64,000 nucleotides of DNA from Peribacillus acanthi (GCF_003073175.1 NZ_QBBX01000011.1:51345-115344), one strand, 5' to 3'. Shown: positions 27,522 through 36,773, counted from the first letter of the stretch. The notes: a model not told the origin generated them from the letters alone. A program made the numbers and translations.

Positions 27522-28196
27522 ATGATGTTTCAGATCCATCCTCGGCAGGTGCAAGATCAAAGAAACCTTCCCTATTCTTATGCACCTCAGGAATACTCTG
27601 GTTTTACCTTGAATCATCCTATGATGCAACAAAATATGGAGTCTAACAGTCATTATCATCCAACTCCAATTTTCCAGCAACATGGTGTGGTAGGGTACGA
27701 TCAATTTCAGAATGGGTTTCCACACGAAAGTGCAGGATTTATAGGAAATGGTTATCCTGGCCATTATCCAAATGCTATTCAACCTTTTACACCCCAAGGC
27801 GGTCAACAGGTTCAACAACCCATGCCTGTCCAGCCAAACTTCGGAGTAAACATTCCTAACCCATATATGCACCAGCAATTTGCTCATACTCCACAACCAC
27901 AAATGGGATATGGTCCAAAACATACGCAAAATTTATTTGCCAATCCGTTACAACAACACCCTGAACAAATAAATAATCCAGGTATGCAATATCCAAATCC
28001 CTATCCGAAAAAAAGCTTTATGCAAAAACAACAGCCATCAGGTATTCAATCTATTATGAACCAATTTAAAACGCAAGACGGTTCTATTGATATTAATAAA
28101 ATGATGAATACTGCGGGACAAATGATGGGGACAGTCAATCAAGTATCGGGTATGTTCAAAGGACTTGGAAGTTTCTTTAAAACCACTGCAGTTTAA
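27522..28196 (+). CDS. yppG: YppG-like protein, Pro/Gln-rich
   Basis: A 224-residue protein with a long Pro/Gln/His/Asn/Tyr-rich N-terminal part (about 1-165) and a conserved C-terminal helix region (SIMNQFKTQDGSIDINKMMN) typical of YppG-like proteins. Composition resembles spore-surface proteins, but localisation is inferred only. The ATG at 27522 is followed by another ATG; AGAAGGGAA precedes both. A strong terminator follows. B. subtilis YppG is shorter; the extra length is in the low-complexity part. Confidence 0.8.
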   Translation: MMFQIHPRQVQDQRNLPYSYAPQEYSGFTLNHPMMQQNMESNSHYHPTPIFQQHGVVGYDQFQNGFPHESAGFIGNGYPGHYPNAIQPFTPQGGQQVQQPMPVQPNFGVNIPNPYMHQQFAHTPQPQMGYGPKHTQNLFANPLQQHPEQINNPGMQYPNPYPKKSFMQKQQPSGIQSIMNQFKTQDGSIDINKMMNTAGQMMGTVNQVSGMFKGLGSFFKTTAV

Positions 28197-28201
28197 AAAA
28201 A

Positions 28202-28258
28202 GATAGGATGTCTGAAATGACCTTTATGACATTTCAGACATCCTATTTGTTTTTCTTC
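28202..28258 (+). terminator. Terminator of yppG
   Basis: ATAGGATGTCTGAAATG pairs perfectly with CATTTCAGACATCCTAT, followed by TTGTTTTTC. Confidence 0.93.
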
Positions 28259-28393
28259 TTTATAAAAGTATAAATAGGCAGCTAAGAAATAAGTTGATAT
28301 AGTGGCCAATTTTAGGAGTATTGTATAAGTGCAAACAGGCAAACGCCTGCGCTTTAGGCTTGACGTTAGCCAAGTTTTCTAATCATGTAAATC

Positions 28394-28870
28394 CTATAAA
28401 TCAATGACTGTCCCTTTTTGTTTAGGAATCGTTATTTCTAAAATTCCATCTTCGTGTTTAGCCTTTATTTTGTTTGACAAGATCGGTTTAGGGAAGGAAA
28501 TGGACCTAGATAGGGTTTGGGATGAGGACTTACTAAATAAGGTCCCTTTTTCCATATTTTTTTCTTGAATCATTTCTTTTTGGTGAACGGTAATAAATAA
28601 AGCTTGATCAAAGCACTCAATTTCGATTTGACTTTTTTTAACTCCGGGTAACTCTGCGGTTATCAAGTATTCATTTTGATTTTCTGCAAACTTAATTGGA
28701 AGGCCTCTTGATAATGAAGCATTCGAGAAAAAGGAATCCATAGATTGTAAAATACCATTGATTGGCTTTTCGCCAAAAAGACCGTCGATGGTGTTCATCC
28801 ATTCCGAAAAAACGTCTTTCTTATCGCGTTTTGCTATGCCATTTTGCTCATCATTTTTATGGGTCATCAT
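28394..28870 (-). CDS. Hsp20/alpha-crystallin family small heat-shock protein
   Basis: A 158-residue chaperone-like protein. The alpha-crystallin domain occupies the C-terminal 100 residues (ENQNEYLITAELPGVKKSQI through HEDGILEITIPKQ), preceded by a variable N-terminal region (FSEWMNTIDGLFGE). An open frame extends to 28915, but GGAG lies just before the tandem ATGs at 28870 and 28867, so I start there. No CIRCE element or clear heat-shock operator is visible upstream. Two small hairpins lie beyond the 3' end (28330-28375) without a T run. Confidence 0.88.
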   Translation of the reverse strand: MMTHKNDEQNGIAKRDKKDVFSEWMNTIDGLFGEKPINGILQSMDSFFSNASLSRGLPIKFAENQNEYLITAELPGVKKSQIEIECFDQALFITVHQKEMIQEKNMEKGTLFSKSSSQTLSRSISFPKPILSNKIKAKHEDGILEITIPKQKGTVIDL

Positions 28871-28997
28871 TGAAACTCCTTTCTCACTGATAGGCAAAAG
28901 CCCGATACAATACAATCATATGCATGATGAGAAGTGAAGGTTCCTGTTCAGTCTTTAATGGATAACAACTATGAACGATTTGTGAACTCTATAAAAA

Positions 28998-29013
28998 TGT
29001 GATGTACATCACA
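28998..29013 (+). promoter_or_regulatory. Perfect Fnr/Crp-type palindrome upstream of hcp
   Basis: TGTGATGTACATCACA is a perfect TGTGA-N6-TCACA palindrome. A candidate -10 (TAAGCT, 29035-29040) puts the start site near 29047, so the box would be centred at about -41.5, the classic activator position. Bacillus Fnr uses this consensus; the assignment to Fnr is inferred. Confidence 0.75.
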
Positions 29014-29071
29014 TGAATCTTCCAGAATATCCTGTAAGCTTAAATTATCAAATGAAAAGCGAGGGGATTGT

Positions 29072-30361
29072 ATGTTTTGTCATCAATGTGAACAGACGCC
29101 ATCTGGAGGATGTCAGATCATCGGAGTGTGTGGGAAAGATGAAACGATTTCAAGTTTGCAGGATACTATCATATTTGCTTTGAAGGGAATTGCAGCATAT
29201 CGAAATCATGCATCACAATTGGGTTATACTGACCCATTCGTGGATAAAGTTACTCACGAAGCATTATACATGACACTTACCAACTCAAATTTTAATGTTC
29301 AAGAACATATAGATATGGCTATGAAAGTCGGAACATCCGCATTAAGGGTGATGGAATTGCTCGACCAAGCGCATACCGAACGTCTTGGTATCCCAGAACC
29401 AATTCGTGTATCACAAAACAAAATTGAAGGGAAATGTATTGTGGTTACCGGACACAACCTCTTTGCCTTAGAGCAATTGCTCATACAAACCGAAGGAAAA
29501 GGGATAAACGTATATACTCATTCTGAAATGTTACCAGCACATGGATATCCTGCTCTGAAAAAATTCTCACATTTAAAAGGAAATATCGGTAAAGCTTGGT
29601 TTGATCAGCGTCGTTTGTTTGAAAAATTCCCAGGTGCAATATTGGCAACCACTAATTGTGTAATGCCTATAAAGGGTTCCTATAGTGACCGCTTCTTCTC
29701 TTATGAAGTTGCAGGGCTTGAAGGCGTTGTGAAAATTGAAAACGATGATTTCACCCCTTTAATAACTAAAGCATTGGAACTTCCAGAAGCAAGGATGGAG
29801 TCAGATGAGACATTACTAACTGGCTTTCACCATAATACGGTGCTAGGCATTGCCCCTGAAGTGATTGATGCTGTTAAAGCAGGTAAAATTAAGCGTTTCT
29901 TCGTAATCGCTGGCTGCGATGCTCCTGGAAAAGGTGGCGAATACTATCGTGAATTGGCAACGAGTCTTCCACCTGAAGCGGTCATTTTGACTACATCATG
30001 TGGAAAATATCGATTCAATGATATAGATTATGGAGTTGTGCCCGGCACAAATATTCCTCGATATATTGACCTCGGCCAATGTAACAATTCAATATCAACA
30101 ATTAAAATTGCAGCCGCACTAGCTGATGCCTTCGGTTGTTCTGTCCATGAACTGCCTGTTAGCATTGTACTTTCTTGGTTTGAACAAAAGGCGGTCGCTA
30201 TATTATTAGGATTATTCAGTTTAGGAATTCAAGATATTCGAATTGGTCCGAAGCCACCTGAATTTATCTCTGAAGGTGTATTAAAAGTATTGCAAGATAA
30301 CTTTAACCTTCAGCTAATCGGGGATGCACAAGAAGATATGAAAGCAATGTTATCTCTATAA
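29072..30361 (+). CDS. hcp: Hydroxylamine reductase / hybrid-cluster protein Hcp
   Basis: A hybrid iron-sulphur cluster protein associated with nitrosative stress and nitric oxide or hydroxylamine reduction. The N-terminal cysteines C3, C6, C14 and C20 (MFCHQCEQTPSGGC...GVCGK) hold one cluster. Hybrid-cluster ligands lie downstream in VVTGHNLFALEQ, TTNCVMP, IAGCDAPGKGGEYY and TTSCGKYRFND. At 429 residues it is of the short type lacking the roughly 120-residue insert of the 550-residue enzymes. A perfect Fnr-type site upstream suggests induction under oxygen limitation. Confidence 0.94.
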   Translation: MFCHQCEQTPSGGCQIIGVCGKDETISSLQDTIIFALKGIAAYRNHASQLGYTDPFVDKVTHEALYMTLTNSNFNVQEHIDMAMKVGTSALRVMELLDQAHTERLGIPEPIRVSQNKIEGKCIVVTGHNLFALEQLLIQTEGKGINVYTHSEMLPAHGYPALKKFSHLKGNIGKAWFDQRRLFEKFPGAILATTNCVMPIKGSYSDRFFSYEVAGLEGVVKIENDDFTPLITKALELPEARMESDETLLTGFHHNTVLGIAPEVIDAVKAGKIKRFFVIAGCDAPGKGGEYYRELATSLPPEAVILTTSCGKYRFNDIDYGVVPGTNIPRYIDLGQCNNSISTIKIAAALADAFGCSVHELPVSIVLSWFEQKAVAILLGLFSLGIQDIRIGPKPPEFISEGVLKVLQDNFNLQLIGDAQEDMKAMLSL

Positions 30362-30549
30362 TTTGATAGGAGGAAATAGGGACTCTTCATGGATGGGTCT
30401 CTTTTTCTATGCAGATTTTTCTTTTGAAGTTTTACTTGATTTTGGTAACCAAGGTCGACTCCCATTCAGGTTGACATGAAGTTATCTCTCGTATTAATCA
30501 AATGACAAAAGAATGAATGATAATTCTGTTGAATTTCCAGTATTTCCTC

Positions 30550-30578
30550 TTTTTATCCGAACGTTCATTCGCTACAAT
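30550..30578 (+). promoter_or_regulatory. Candidate yprA promoter with an imperfect LexA-like box
   Basis: A -10 TACAAT at 30573-30578 and a weak -35 (TTTTTA at 30550) flank CGAACGTTCATTCG (30558-30571), which keeps CGAAC and TTCG but has ATTC in place of the GTTC core. About 11 of 14 positions agree with the DinR/LexA box. Confidence 0.4.
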
Positions 30579-30600
30579 AGGAATAATGAGGTGAAGCGAA

Positions 30601-32862
30601 ATGAGAATAAAAAAAGACTTGTCAGAAATGATAAAGAACTTAAAGTCACACCCTGATTTTAAAGATTCAATTGTTCATTGGCATACCATGGAAGAGAAAG
30701 CGGCACGGACTGAATCTTTTCCTAAAGGAATGCACGTTAAACTTAAACAAGCGCTTATTAAAAGAGGAATCAATGAGTTATATACCCATCAGGCATCTGC
30801 ATTTGAAACAGCTTCTGCGGGCAAAAGTATGGTAGCAGTTACTCCAACAGCATCAGGTAAAACACTTTGCTATAATCTACCTGTTCTTCAAAGCATTTTA
30901 GATGATTCACGGTCAAGGGCATTATACATATTTCCAACGAAGGCATTGAGTTATGACCAAAAAAGTGAATTGCATGAAATGATCGATGAAATGGATGCCG
31001 AAATTAATAGTTATACATACGACGGTGATACCCCTTCTAATATAAGACAAAAAATTCGAAAAGCAGGCCATATTGTTATAACTAATCCAGATATGCTTCA
31101 CTCAGGAATTTTGCCACACCATACTAAATGGGTTTCGCTATTTGAAAATTTGAAATATGTGGTGATTGATGAACTACATATCTATAGAGGAGTATTCGGT
31201 AGCCATACTGCAAATGTGATTCGACGATTAAAGCGCATTTGCAAATTTTACGGAAGTGATCCAATTTTTATTTGCACTTCAGCTACTATTGCCAACCCGA
31301 AAGAGCTTGCAGAGCAAATTACAGAAAAAGATGTATATCTCATTGATAATAATGGTGCTCCAAGAGGAAAGAAACATTTTGTTTTTTATAATCCTCCAGT
31401 TGTGAACAAACCATTGAACATTCGTAGGAGTGCAGTTTTAGAAGCCAAAACATTGGCAATGGAATTCCTAAAGAATAGAATTCAAACCATAATCTTTGCA
31501 CGAAGTCGTGTGAGGGTTGAAATACTATTAACTTATTTACAAGGTATAGTGGCAAATGAACTCGGGCCGAAATCTATTAGAGGATATCGAGGTGGATATC
31601 TTCCTAAGCAACGTAGGGAGATTGAAAAGGGATTGCGTGAGGGTAGTATATACGGTGTTGTAAGCACAAATGCATTAGAATTAGGTGTGGATATTGGCCA
31701 ATTGCAGGTTTGCATCATGACGGGTTACCCAGGTTCTATTGCTAGTGCTTGGCAGCAAGCAGGACGAGCTGGAAGAAGGCACGGTGAAGCTTTGATTGTC
31801 TTAGTAGGAAGCTCCAATGCATTAGATCAATATATTATCCAAAATCCTGATTATTTCTTTAATAGCAATCCAGAGTCTGCAAGGATTAATCCAGATAATC
31901 TTGTTATCTTAGTAGATCATATTAAATGCGCGGCTTATGAACTTCCTTTTAGCCAGGAAGAATCTTTTGGTGGAATGGATATTGAAGATATCCTTGAATT
32001 TTTAGTTGAGGAACGAGTTCTCGTCCAGAACGGTGACAAATGGTATTGGATGAATGATGCTTTTCCAGCTCACAATGTAAGCCTTCGTTCAGCGTCGCAG
32101 GAGAATGTCGTCATTATTGATCAAACAGCATCACCCAATAACAAAGTCATTGGAGAGATGGATCGATTTAGCGCTATGACTTTACTCCATGATGAAGCGA
32201 TTTACTTACACCAAGGTATCCAGTTTCAGGTAGAATACTTGGATTGGGATGAAAAAAAAGCGTATGTACGAGAAGTGAATGTTGATTATTATACAGATGC
32301 TAACCTAGCCGTTTCTTTATCCGTCTTAGAGATTGATAAGGAAAAAGAATCCAACGAATCGCTTGTTTCATATGGTGATGTTTCAGTGCGAGCAATGGCC
32401 ACTATCTTTAAAAAAATCAAGTTTGAAACTCACGAAAATATAGGTTCTGGACCTATAACTCTGCCAGAAGAAGAGCTACACACATCCTCAACGATTCTTT
32501 CTTTAAAATCTATTCCTAAATGGGAAGACTCAAGATTAGAAGAGGGTTTAATCGGTGCTTCCAATGCATTGAATTATGTCATAGCTCTTTCAGTAATGTG
32601 TGATCCTCATGATATTCACGTGTATCCGCAGGTAAAAGCTTCGCATAATGAATTACCTTCTATATTCATTTACGACCGCTACCCAGGTGGAATCGGCTTA
32701 AGTGAAAAGGTGTTCGAAAATAATGTAGATATTTTACAAAAAACACTGAAATTGATAAAGTACTGCCCTTGTGAAACTGGGTGTCCTTCATGCATAGGTA
32801 CGGATAGTGGTTCAGCTACAACAAAGAAAGATAGCCTTCGGTTGTTACAATCTTTCCTCTAG
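30601..32862 (+). CDS. yprA: DEAH-box DNA helicase YprA (MrfA)
   Basis: A superfamily 2 helicase that with YprB repairs mitomycin C damage in B. subtilis (MrfAB). The 753-residue protein has Walker A TPTASGKT at 81-88, DELH at 190-193, CTSATIANP, and the C-terminal helicase motif QQAGRAGRRH. The DUF1998 region ends with the metal-type cysteine cluster CPCETGCPSC. It starts with ATG after GAGGTGAAG. yprB follows after 59 bases. A possible LexA-like box overlaps its promoter. Confidence 0.95.
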   Translation: MRIKKDLSEMIKNLKSHPDFKDSIVHWHTMEEKAARTESFPKGMHVKLKQALIKRGINELYTHQASAFETASAGKSMVAVTPTASGKTLCYNLPVLQSILDDSRSRALYIFPTKALSYDQKSELHEMIDEMDAEINSYTYDGDTPSNIRQKIRKAGHIVITNPDMLHSGILPHHTKWVSLFENLKYVVIDELHIYRGVFGSHTANVIRRLKRICKFYGSDPIFICTSATIANPKELAEQITEKDVYLIDNNGAPRGKKHFVFYNPPVVNKPLNIRRSAVLEAKTLAMEFLKNRIQTIIFARSRVRVEILLTYLQGIVANELGPKSIRGYRGGYLPKQRREIEKGLREGSIYGVVSTNALELGVDIGQLQVCIMTGYPGSIASAWQQAGRAGRRHGEALIVLVGSSNALDQYIIQNPDYFFNSNPESARINPDNLVILVDHIKCAAYELPFSQEESFGGMDIEDILEFLVEERVLVQNGDKWYWMNDAFPAHNVSLRSASQENVVIIDQTASPNNKVIGEMDRFSAMTLLHDEAIYLHQGIQFQVEYLDWDEKKAYVREVNVDYYTDANLAVSLSVLEIDKEKESNESLVSYGDVSVRAMATIFKKIKFETHENIGSGPITLPEEELHTSSTILSLKSIPKWEDSRLEEGLIGASNALNYVIALSVMCDPHDIHVYPQVKASHNELPSIFIYDRYPGGIGLSEKVFENNVDILQKTLKLIKYCPCETGCPSCIGTDSGSATTKKDSLRLLQSFL

Positions 32863-32921
32863 ACTTATACTTAATGCGAAAAAGCTGAAATAACATCCTA
32901 GCCAGAAGGGAAGTGAACTCA

Positions 32922-34196
32922 TTGTCTTTAAAGAATAAATTGAATCGAATGAAAGCTCATCTCTCGGTAAGTGATGAAAGCTCTACAAAATCTATGGCTG
33001 CAGTAATACACAAAGAAAGTGATGATCATAGTCCATTTGAAATCCCTTATCTGTCAAAATGGAAAGAAAATCAAACATCTGTGTATTGGCATAAAAATCA
33101 ATACTGCTTAATTAGGGAAATACGATATCCAATTACTCATCAGCACGGTCTCTATACTTTTCAAGAATTAGAAAAGGTAGTAAACCATTGGAATAAAAGC
33201 AATTTACAGCACCCTTTATCCTCTAGCGGGATTGCTCATGATCAGTTGTTCTTTTTTGATACAGAGACGACAGGCTTAGGTGGAGGAGCAGGTACCTCTA
33301 TTTTCTTATTAGGCTATGCCTTTATAGATAATAAAGAAGTAGTAGTCAGACAACATGTCCTTCCTAAGCCAGGAAATGAAGTAGCATTTTACTCGAGCTT
33401 TTTAGAGAGTGTAGATTATCACAGCTTAGTTACTTATAATGGCAAGGCCTTTGATTGGCCGCAAGTTAAAACACAACATACCTTGATTAAAGAACATGTT
33501 CCTAGGTTACCTTCATTTGGTCATTTTGATTTGTACCATGCATCTAGACGGTTTTGGAAAGGAAAGCTAGAGAGGGTCAAGCTTGCAAACGTTGAAAAAG
33601 AATTGCTTCAAATCGAAAGGATAGATGATTTACCTGGATACTTAGCGCCATTAATATATTTTGATTTCGTTGATAGACAAGATCCCGAGGGGCTTTTTGG
33701 AATAATGAAGCATAATGAATGGGATGTGCTTTCCCTCATTACTTTATATATTCACTTGTCTCGTTTGATTCTTGAGCATGGTGAAAAGGGCAATAGAGAG
33801 GAAGCATTAGAAATTGCAAATTGGCTCTCATATGTTGGGGAGAATAATGCTGCAAAAAATGCCTACGAAAAAATGATAGAACAGCATCATGTTAAAACAA
33901 CATCAGCTAAACTTTCTTTGTCCATGTTTTATAAAAAAATGGGAGATTCAGAGAATGCAATATCGCTTTGGAAAGAGATATTGGAAGTGGGATCGGATCA
34001 AGAAAAAATACACTCCTCAATAGAATTAGCAAAATGGTACGAACATAAGGGGAAAAACATAGACTTAGCTGAACACTTTTCAACAAGAGCTTTAGACTGT
34101 GTAAGGAATACAAAGGATCTGTCAGAAACAAAACGGCTAAAATATTTAAAGGAAATAACAAGACGTAAAGAAAGATTATCAAAAAAAAGCAACTAA
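32922..34196 (+). CDS. yprB: DEDDh exonuclease YprB (MrfB)
   Basis: The nuclease partner of YprA. The RNase H-like DnaQ fold begins with FFFDTETTGLGGG (catalytic D113 and E115), continues with VTYNGKAFDWPQ and ends with HNEWDVLSL; the C-terminal third is TPR-like (NAAKNAYEKMIE, ENAISLWKEILE). I choose TTG at 32922, giving an N-terminus MSLKNKLNRMK that fits the family and a proper distance from GAAGGGA. A GTG at 32913 would add three residues but sits almost on the ribosome site. Confidence 0.93.
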   Translation: MSLKNKLNRMKAHLSVSDESSTKSMAAVIHKESDDHSPFEIPYLSKWKENQTSVYWHKNQYCLIREIRYPITHQHGLYTFQELEKVVNHWNKSNLQHPLSSSGIAHDQLFFFDTETTGLGGGAGTSIFLLGYAFIDNKEVVVRQHVLPKPGNEVAFYSSFLESVDYHSLVTYNGKAFDWPQVKTQHTLIKEHVPRLPSFGHFDLYHASRRFWKGKLERVKLANVEKELLQIERIDDLPGYLAPLIYFDFVDRQDPEGLFGIMKHNEWDVLSLITLYIHLSRLILEHGEKGNREEALEIANWLSYVGENNAAKNAYEKMIEQHHVKTTSAKLSLSMFYKKMGDSENAISLWKEILEVGSDQEKIHSSIELAKWYEHKGKNIDLAEHFSTRALDCVRNTKDLSETKRLKYLKEITRRKERLSKKSN

Positions 34197-34436
34197 ATGT
34201 TGGCAAAAATACAGGACCATTCGCTCATTTTTTGTAAATTCAATTTTTTTCTAAAAATTTTATTGTCGATGCTTGTTGAAGTATGTAAAATGAGGAATTG
34301 TGTGATGTTTCTTTAATTTTACTAACTATCTGAAAGTTTTGTTTTGCATTGAAGATAGAAATATTTTTAAGACATTATGCAGAGTAAGACAATTTTTTAG
34401 AACTATGGAATTTACATAAAGCGGGGTCTTTTTATT

Positions 34437-34535
34437 ATGTATAAAACAATTATGTTTTTATTTTTTGTCGTGCTATGTTTAACTGTAGTATTATTTTCCA
34501 CGATGAAAGAACGTTTTTATACTTTTTTATTATAA
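34437..34535 (+). CDS. Possible 32-residue single-pass membrane microprotein
   Basis: The ORF encodes MYKTIMFLFFVVLCLTVV followed by a short tail ending KERFYTFLL. It would span the membrane once. GCGGGGT lies 10 bases before the ATG, a moderate ribosome site. It sits alone in the 408-base gap between yprB and the cotD-like gene. I do not recognise it. It could be a genuine sporulation-time peptide or chance in AT-rich DNA. Confidence 0.4.
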   Translation: MYKTIMFLFFVVLCLTVVLFSTMKERFYTFLL

Positions 34536-34625
34536 ATTGGGTCATATGTCCAGTACGGTTGGGTTGTCCTATTCATAGTTTGTTAATGTAATACAAATCA
34601 AATTATGAAGAAAGGGGACACTCTA

Positions 34626-35108
34626 ATGGAAAATATGCCTAAAGGAGTTCCAACGAACGTAGCCGGCGCTGGTATGATGGGTGGATACTGCCCTAAGCCA
34701 GGTGGATTCCCTACACAAGTGAGTCCTGCTGGAATGGGACCAATGGGACAAATGCCTTCACAAGTAAGTCCTGCTGGAATGGGACCAATGGGACCAATGG
34801 GACAAATGCCTTCACAGGTAAGCCCTGCTGGAATGGGACCTGTACCAACACAAGTTATGCCAACTGTAATGCATCCGACACAAAATGTGGTACAACAAAA
34901 TGTTATTAAACACATTGTTCCTCATGTTCATCCAACGCACACAACAACAGTTAATCACCATGTGTACCAACACCAACATTATTTCCCGCAAACACAATCT
35001 GTTGTAAACCAATGTTCAAATCAGCATTTAAATTGTACGGGTATGCCACCGCAAGTATCACCGATTGGTCACTGTCCACCAAGACCAAGACCACCGTTCT
35101 GTCGTTAA
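34626..35108 (+). CDS. cotD: CotD-like inner spore coat protein
   Basis: A 160-residue, Met/Pro/Gly/His-rich coat protein. The middle part has the CotD signature of His-rich segments (NVIKHIVPHVHPTHTTTVNH and HVYQHQHYFPQTQS), and the end is Cys/Pro-rich (QCSNQHLNC, HCPPRPRPPFC). Residues about 29-71 are three tandem copies of a QVSPAGMGPM-type unit. I start at ATG 34626, which has AAAGGGG eight bases upstream, not at 34605. It follows yprB, as cotD follows yprB in B. subtilis. Expression should depend on the mother cell, but I did not identify the promoter. Confidence 0.85.
   Translation: MENMPKGVPTNVAGAGMMGGYCPKPGGFPTQVSPAGMGPMGQMPSQVSPAGMGPMGPMGQMPSQVSPAGMGPVPTQVMPTVMHPTQNVVQQNVIKHIVPHVHPTHTTTVNHHVYQHQHYFPQTQSVVNQCSNQHLNCTGMPPQVSPIGHCPPRPRPPFCR
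34710..34846 (+). repeat. In-frame tandem repeat in the cotD-like gene
   Basis: Three units begin at 34710, 34755 and 34809. The first is 45 bases; the second is 54 because of an extra in-frame GGACCAATG copy; the third is truncated and diverges after GGAATGGGACC. Confidence 0.85.
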
Positions 35109-35113
35109 TAAAT

Positions 35114-35147
35114 ACAAGGGCTGAAATTTTTTAGCCCTTGTTTTCTT
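35114..35147 (+). terminator. Terminator of the cotD-like gene
   Basis: ACAAGGGCT pairs with AGCCCTTGT, followed by TTTCTTT. Confidence 0.9.
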
Positions 35148-35296
35148 TACATATGGTATGATTGCTAGAAAATGTGTTCTATTGGGTGATTTTGCTTTTT
35201 TTGATAATTACATATTAACATTTAACAGTCTAAATTCTAGTCTAAAAACAATTATACAAAAGAGCAGCCTGTAACAATAAGGAGGAACTCTGCATT

Positions 35297-35851
35297 TTGA
35301 TAAAAGTTCTTTATTTGACGGGTTACAAATCATTTGAGTTGGGTATCTTTAAAAACAATCATGAAGGTGTAAACTATATAAAAAAGGCAATAAGAAAATC
35401 TTTAACTCCCTTAATTGAAGACGGTCTTGAATGGGTGCTAGTTAGCGGTCAAATGGGAGTGGAGCTATGGGGGGCTGAAGAAGTCTTATCATTGAAAAAG
35501 GAGTACCCCGAAATTCAATTAGCAGTATTAACCCCATACTTGAAGCAAGAACAAAAATGGAATGAACAAAATCAAGATTACTACCATTCGATTATTAGTA
35601 AAGCGGATTATGTGGATTCAATATCGAAAAAGCCCTACGAAAATCCTCATCAATTACGGATCAAAAATCATTTTTTACTGAATAAAAGTGATGCCTTGTT
35701 AATTATGTATGACGAAGAAAGACCTGGTTCACCTCGTTATACGTATGAGGATGCAAAAAAACATAAAGAGCAGAAGGATTATCCTATTTTCCAAATTACT
35801 TTTTACGATTTACAACAGCAAGCGGAATCATATGATACTATTTATGACTAG
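35297..35851 (+). CDS. ypsA: SLOG-family protein YpsA (DUF1273)
   Basis: A 184-residue Rossmann-like protein of the SLOG superfamily, related to DprA and LOG nucleotide-binding proteins. Conserved segments are LTGYKSFELGIF, LVSGQMGVELWGAEE (glycine loop) and MYDEERPGSPRYTYEDA. It starts with TTG at 35297 after AAGGAGGAA. YpsA is linked to cell division in Bacillus and Staphylococcus and is syntenic with gpsB, as here. No enzymatic activity is established. Confidence 0.93.
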   Translation: MIKVLYLTGYKSFELGIFKNNHEGVNYIKKAIRKSLTPLIEDGLEWVLVSGQMGVELWGAEEVLSLKKEYPEIQLAVLTPYLKQEQKWNEQNQDYYHSIISKADYVDSISKKPYENPHQLRIKNHFLLNKSDALLIMYDEERPGSPRYTYEDAKKHKEQKDYPIFQITFYDLQQQAESYDTIYD

Positions 35852-35971
35852 GTACTTAAGATGTGAAACCAAATGATCAAATTCACAAATAAAGATAAAT
35901 TGACAAAAACCCATGATTTTGAAAAAATAAAAATAAAAGTCGATAAATGGCGAAAGTTCGAGGTGTGCTAA

Positions 35972-36283
35972 ATGCTATCCGATAAAGTAAAATTAACGGC
36001 TAAAGACATTCTTGAAAAAGAATTCAAATCCGCAATGCGAGGATATAAGCAAGAAGATGTTGATCAGTTCCTTGATTTGATCATAAAAGATTATGAACTA
36101 TTCCATCAGGAAATTGAGGAATTAAGGCAAGAAAACATGAGATTGAAAAGATTATCTGAAGAAACAACAAGACGATCATCAGTGCAACAACCGTCAGCCA
36201 CTCCGGGTACAACAAATTTCGATATTCTTAAAAGATTATCCAATCTTGAAAAACATGTTTTCGGTAGTAAGCTTTACGAGTAA
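35972..36283 (+). CDS. gpsB: Cell division regulator GpsB
   Basis: A DivIVA-like adaptor that shuttles PBP1 (PonA, also in this window) between division and elongation sites. The 103-residue protein has the N-terminal DivIVA lipid/PBP-binding domain ([32 protein letters not shown]) and coiled coil (about 35-65), a linker, and a short C-terminal trimerisation helix ([16 protein letters not shown]). Both ends match the family. It precedes rnpB as in B. subtilis. Confidence 0.96.
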   Translation: MLSDKVKLTAKDILEKEFKSAMRGYKQEDVDQFLDLIIKDYELFHQEIEELRQENMRLKRLSEETTRRSSVQQPSATPGTTNFDILKRLSNLEKHVFGSKLYE

Positions 36284-36304
36284 ATGTTTTGGTGATATTT
36301 TCCA

Positions 36305-36333
36305 TTGAATTAGTCCTCTAAAGAGACTATAAT
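36305..36333 (+). promoter_or_regulatory. Sigma-A promoter of rnpB
   Basis: TTGAAT at 36305-36310, a 17-base spacer and TATAAT at 36328-36333. Transcription should start near 36341. Confidence 0.85.
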
Positions 36334-36341
36334 AAGTTTTG

Positions 36342-36750
36342 TTATGTGATTGACGTTCGGGTAATCGCTGCAGAATTTAATTCTGTAGAGGAAAGTCCAT
36401 GCTCGCACGCGCTGCGATGCGCGTAGTGTTCGTGCCTGGCGAAACAATAAGCCAGGGCAACCAGGAAGCTGGTTGACGGCCGGGAAAATGCCTAAGTCCT
36501 TGTGATATGGCATGAATACCTATAAAAGTGCCACAGTGACGGAGCCTTCCCAGAAATGGGAAGGGTGGAACGCGGTAAACCCCACGAGCGAGAAACCCAA
36601 ATTATGGTAGGGGCACCTTTTCATCCGGAATTGAACGGGGATGAGGACAGGCTTTTTAGCCTGTAGATAGATGATTACCACCTTTGTACGAGACATTATG
36701 TCGATTGTAGTACGATGGAACAAAACATGGCTTACAGAACGTTAAATACC
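36342..36750 (+). ncRNA. rnpB: RNase P RNA, class B (rnpB)
   Basis: Catalytic RNA that trims tRNA 5' ends. The Bacillus-type (class B) sequence is recognisable throughout: 5' CGTTCGGGTAATCGCTGCAG and GAGGAAAGTCCATGCTCGCAC; middle AAAGTGCCACAGTGACG, GTGGAACGCGGTAAACCCC and CGAGCGAGAAACCCAAAT; 3' GTACGATGGAACAAAACATG and GCTTACAGAACGTTA, which closes the long-range P1 helix with GACGTTC. Ends are estimated to within a few bases. A promoter and terminator flank it. Confidence 0.97.
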
Positions 36751-36773
36751 ATAATCTTAATGAACAATAAGCA

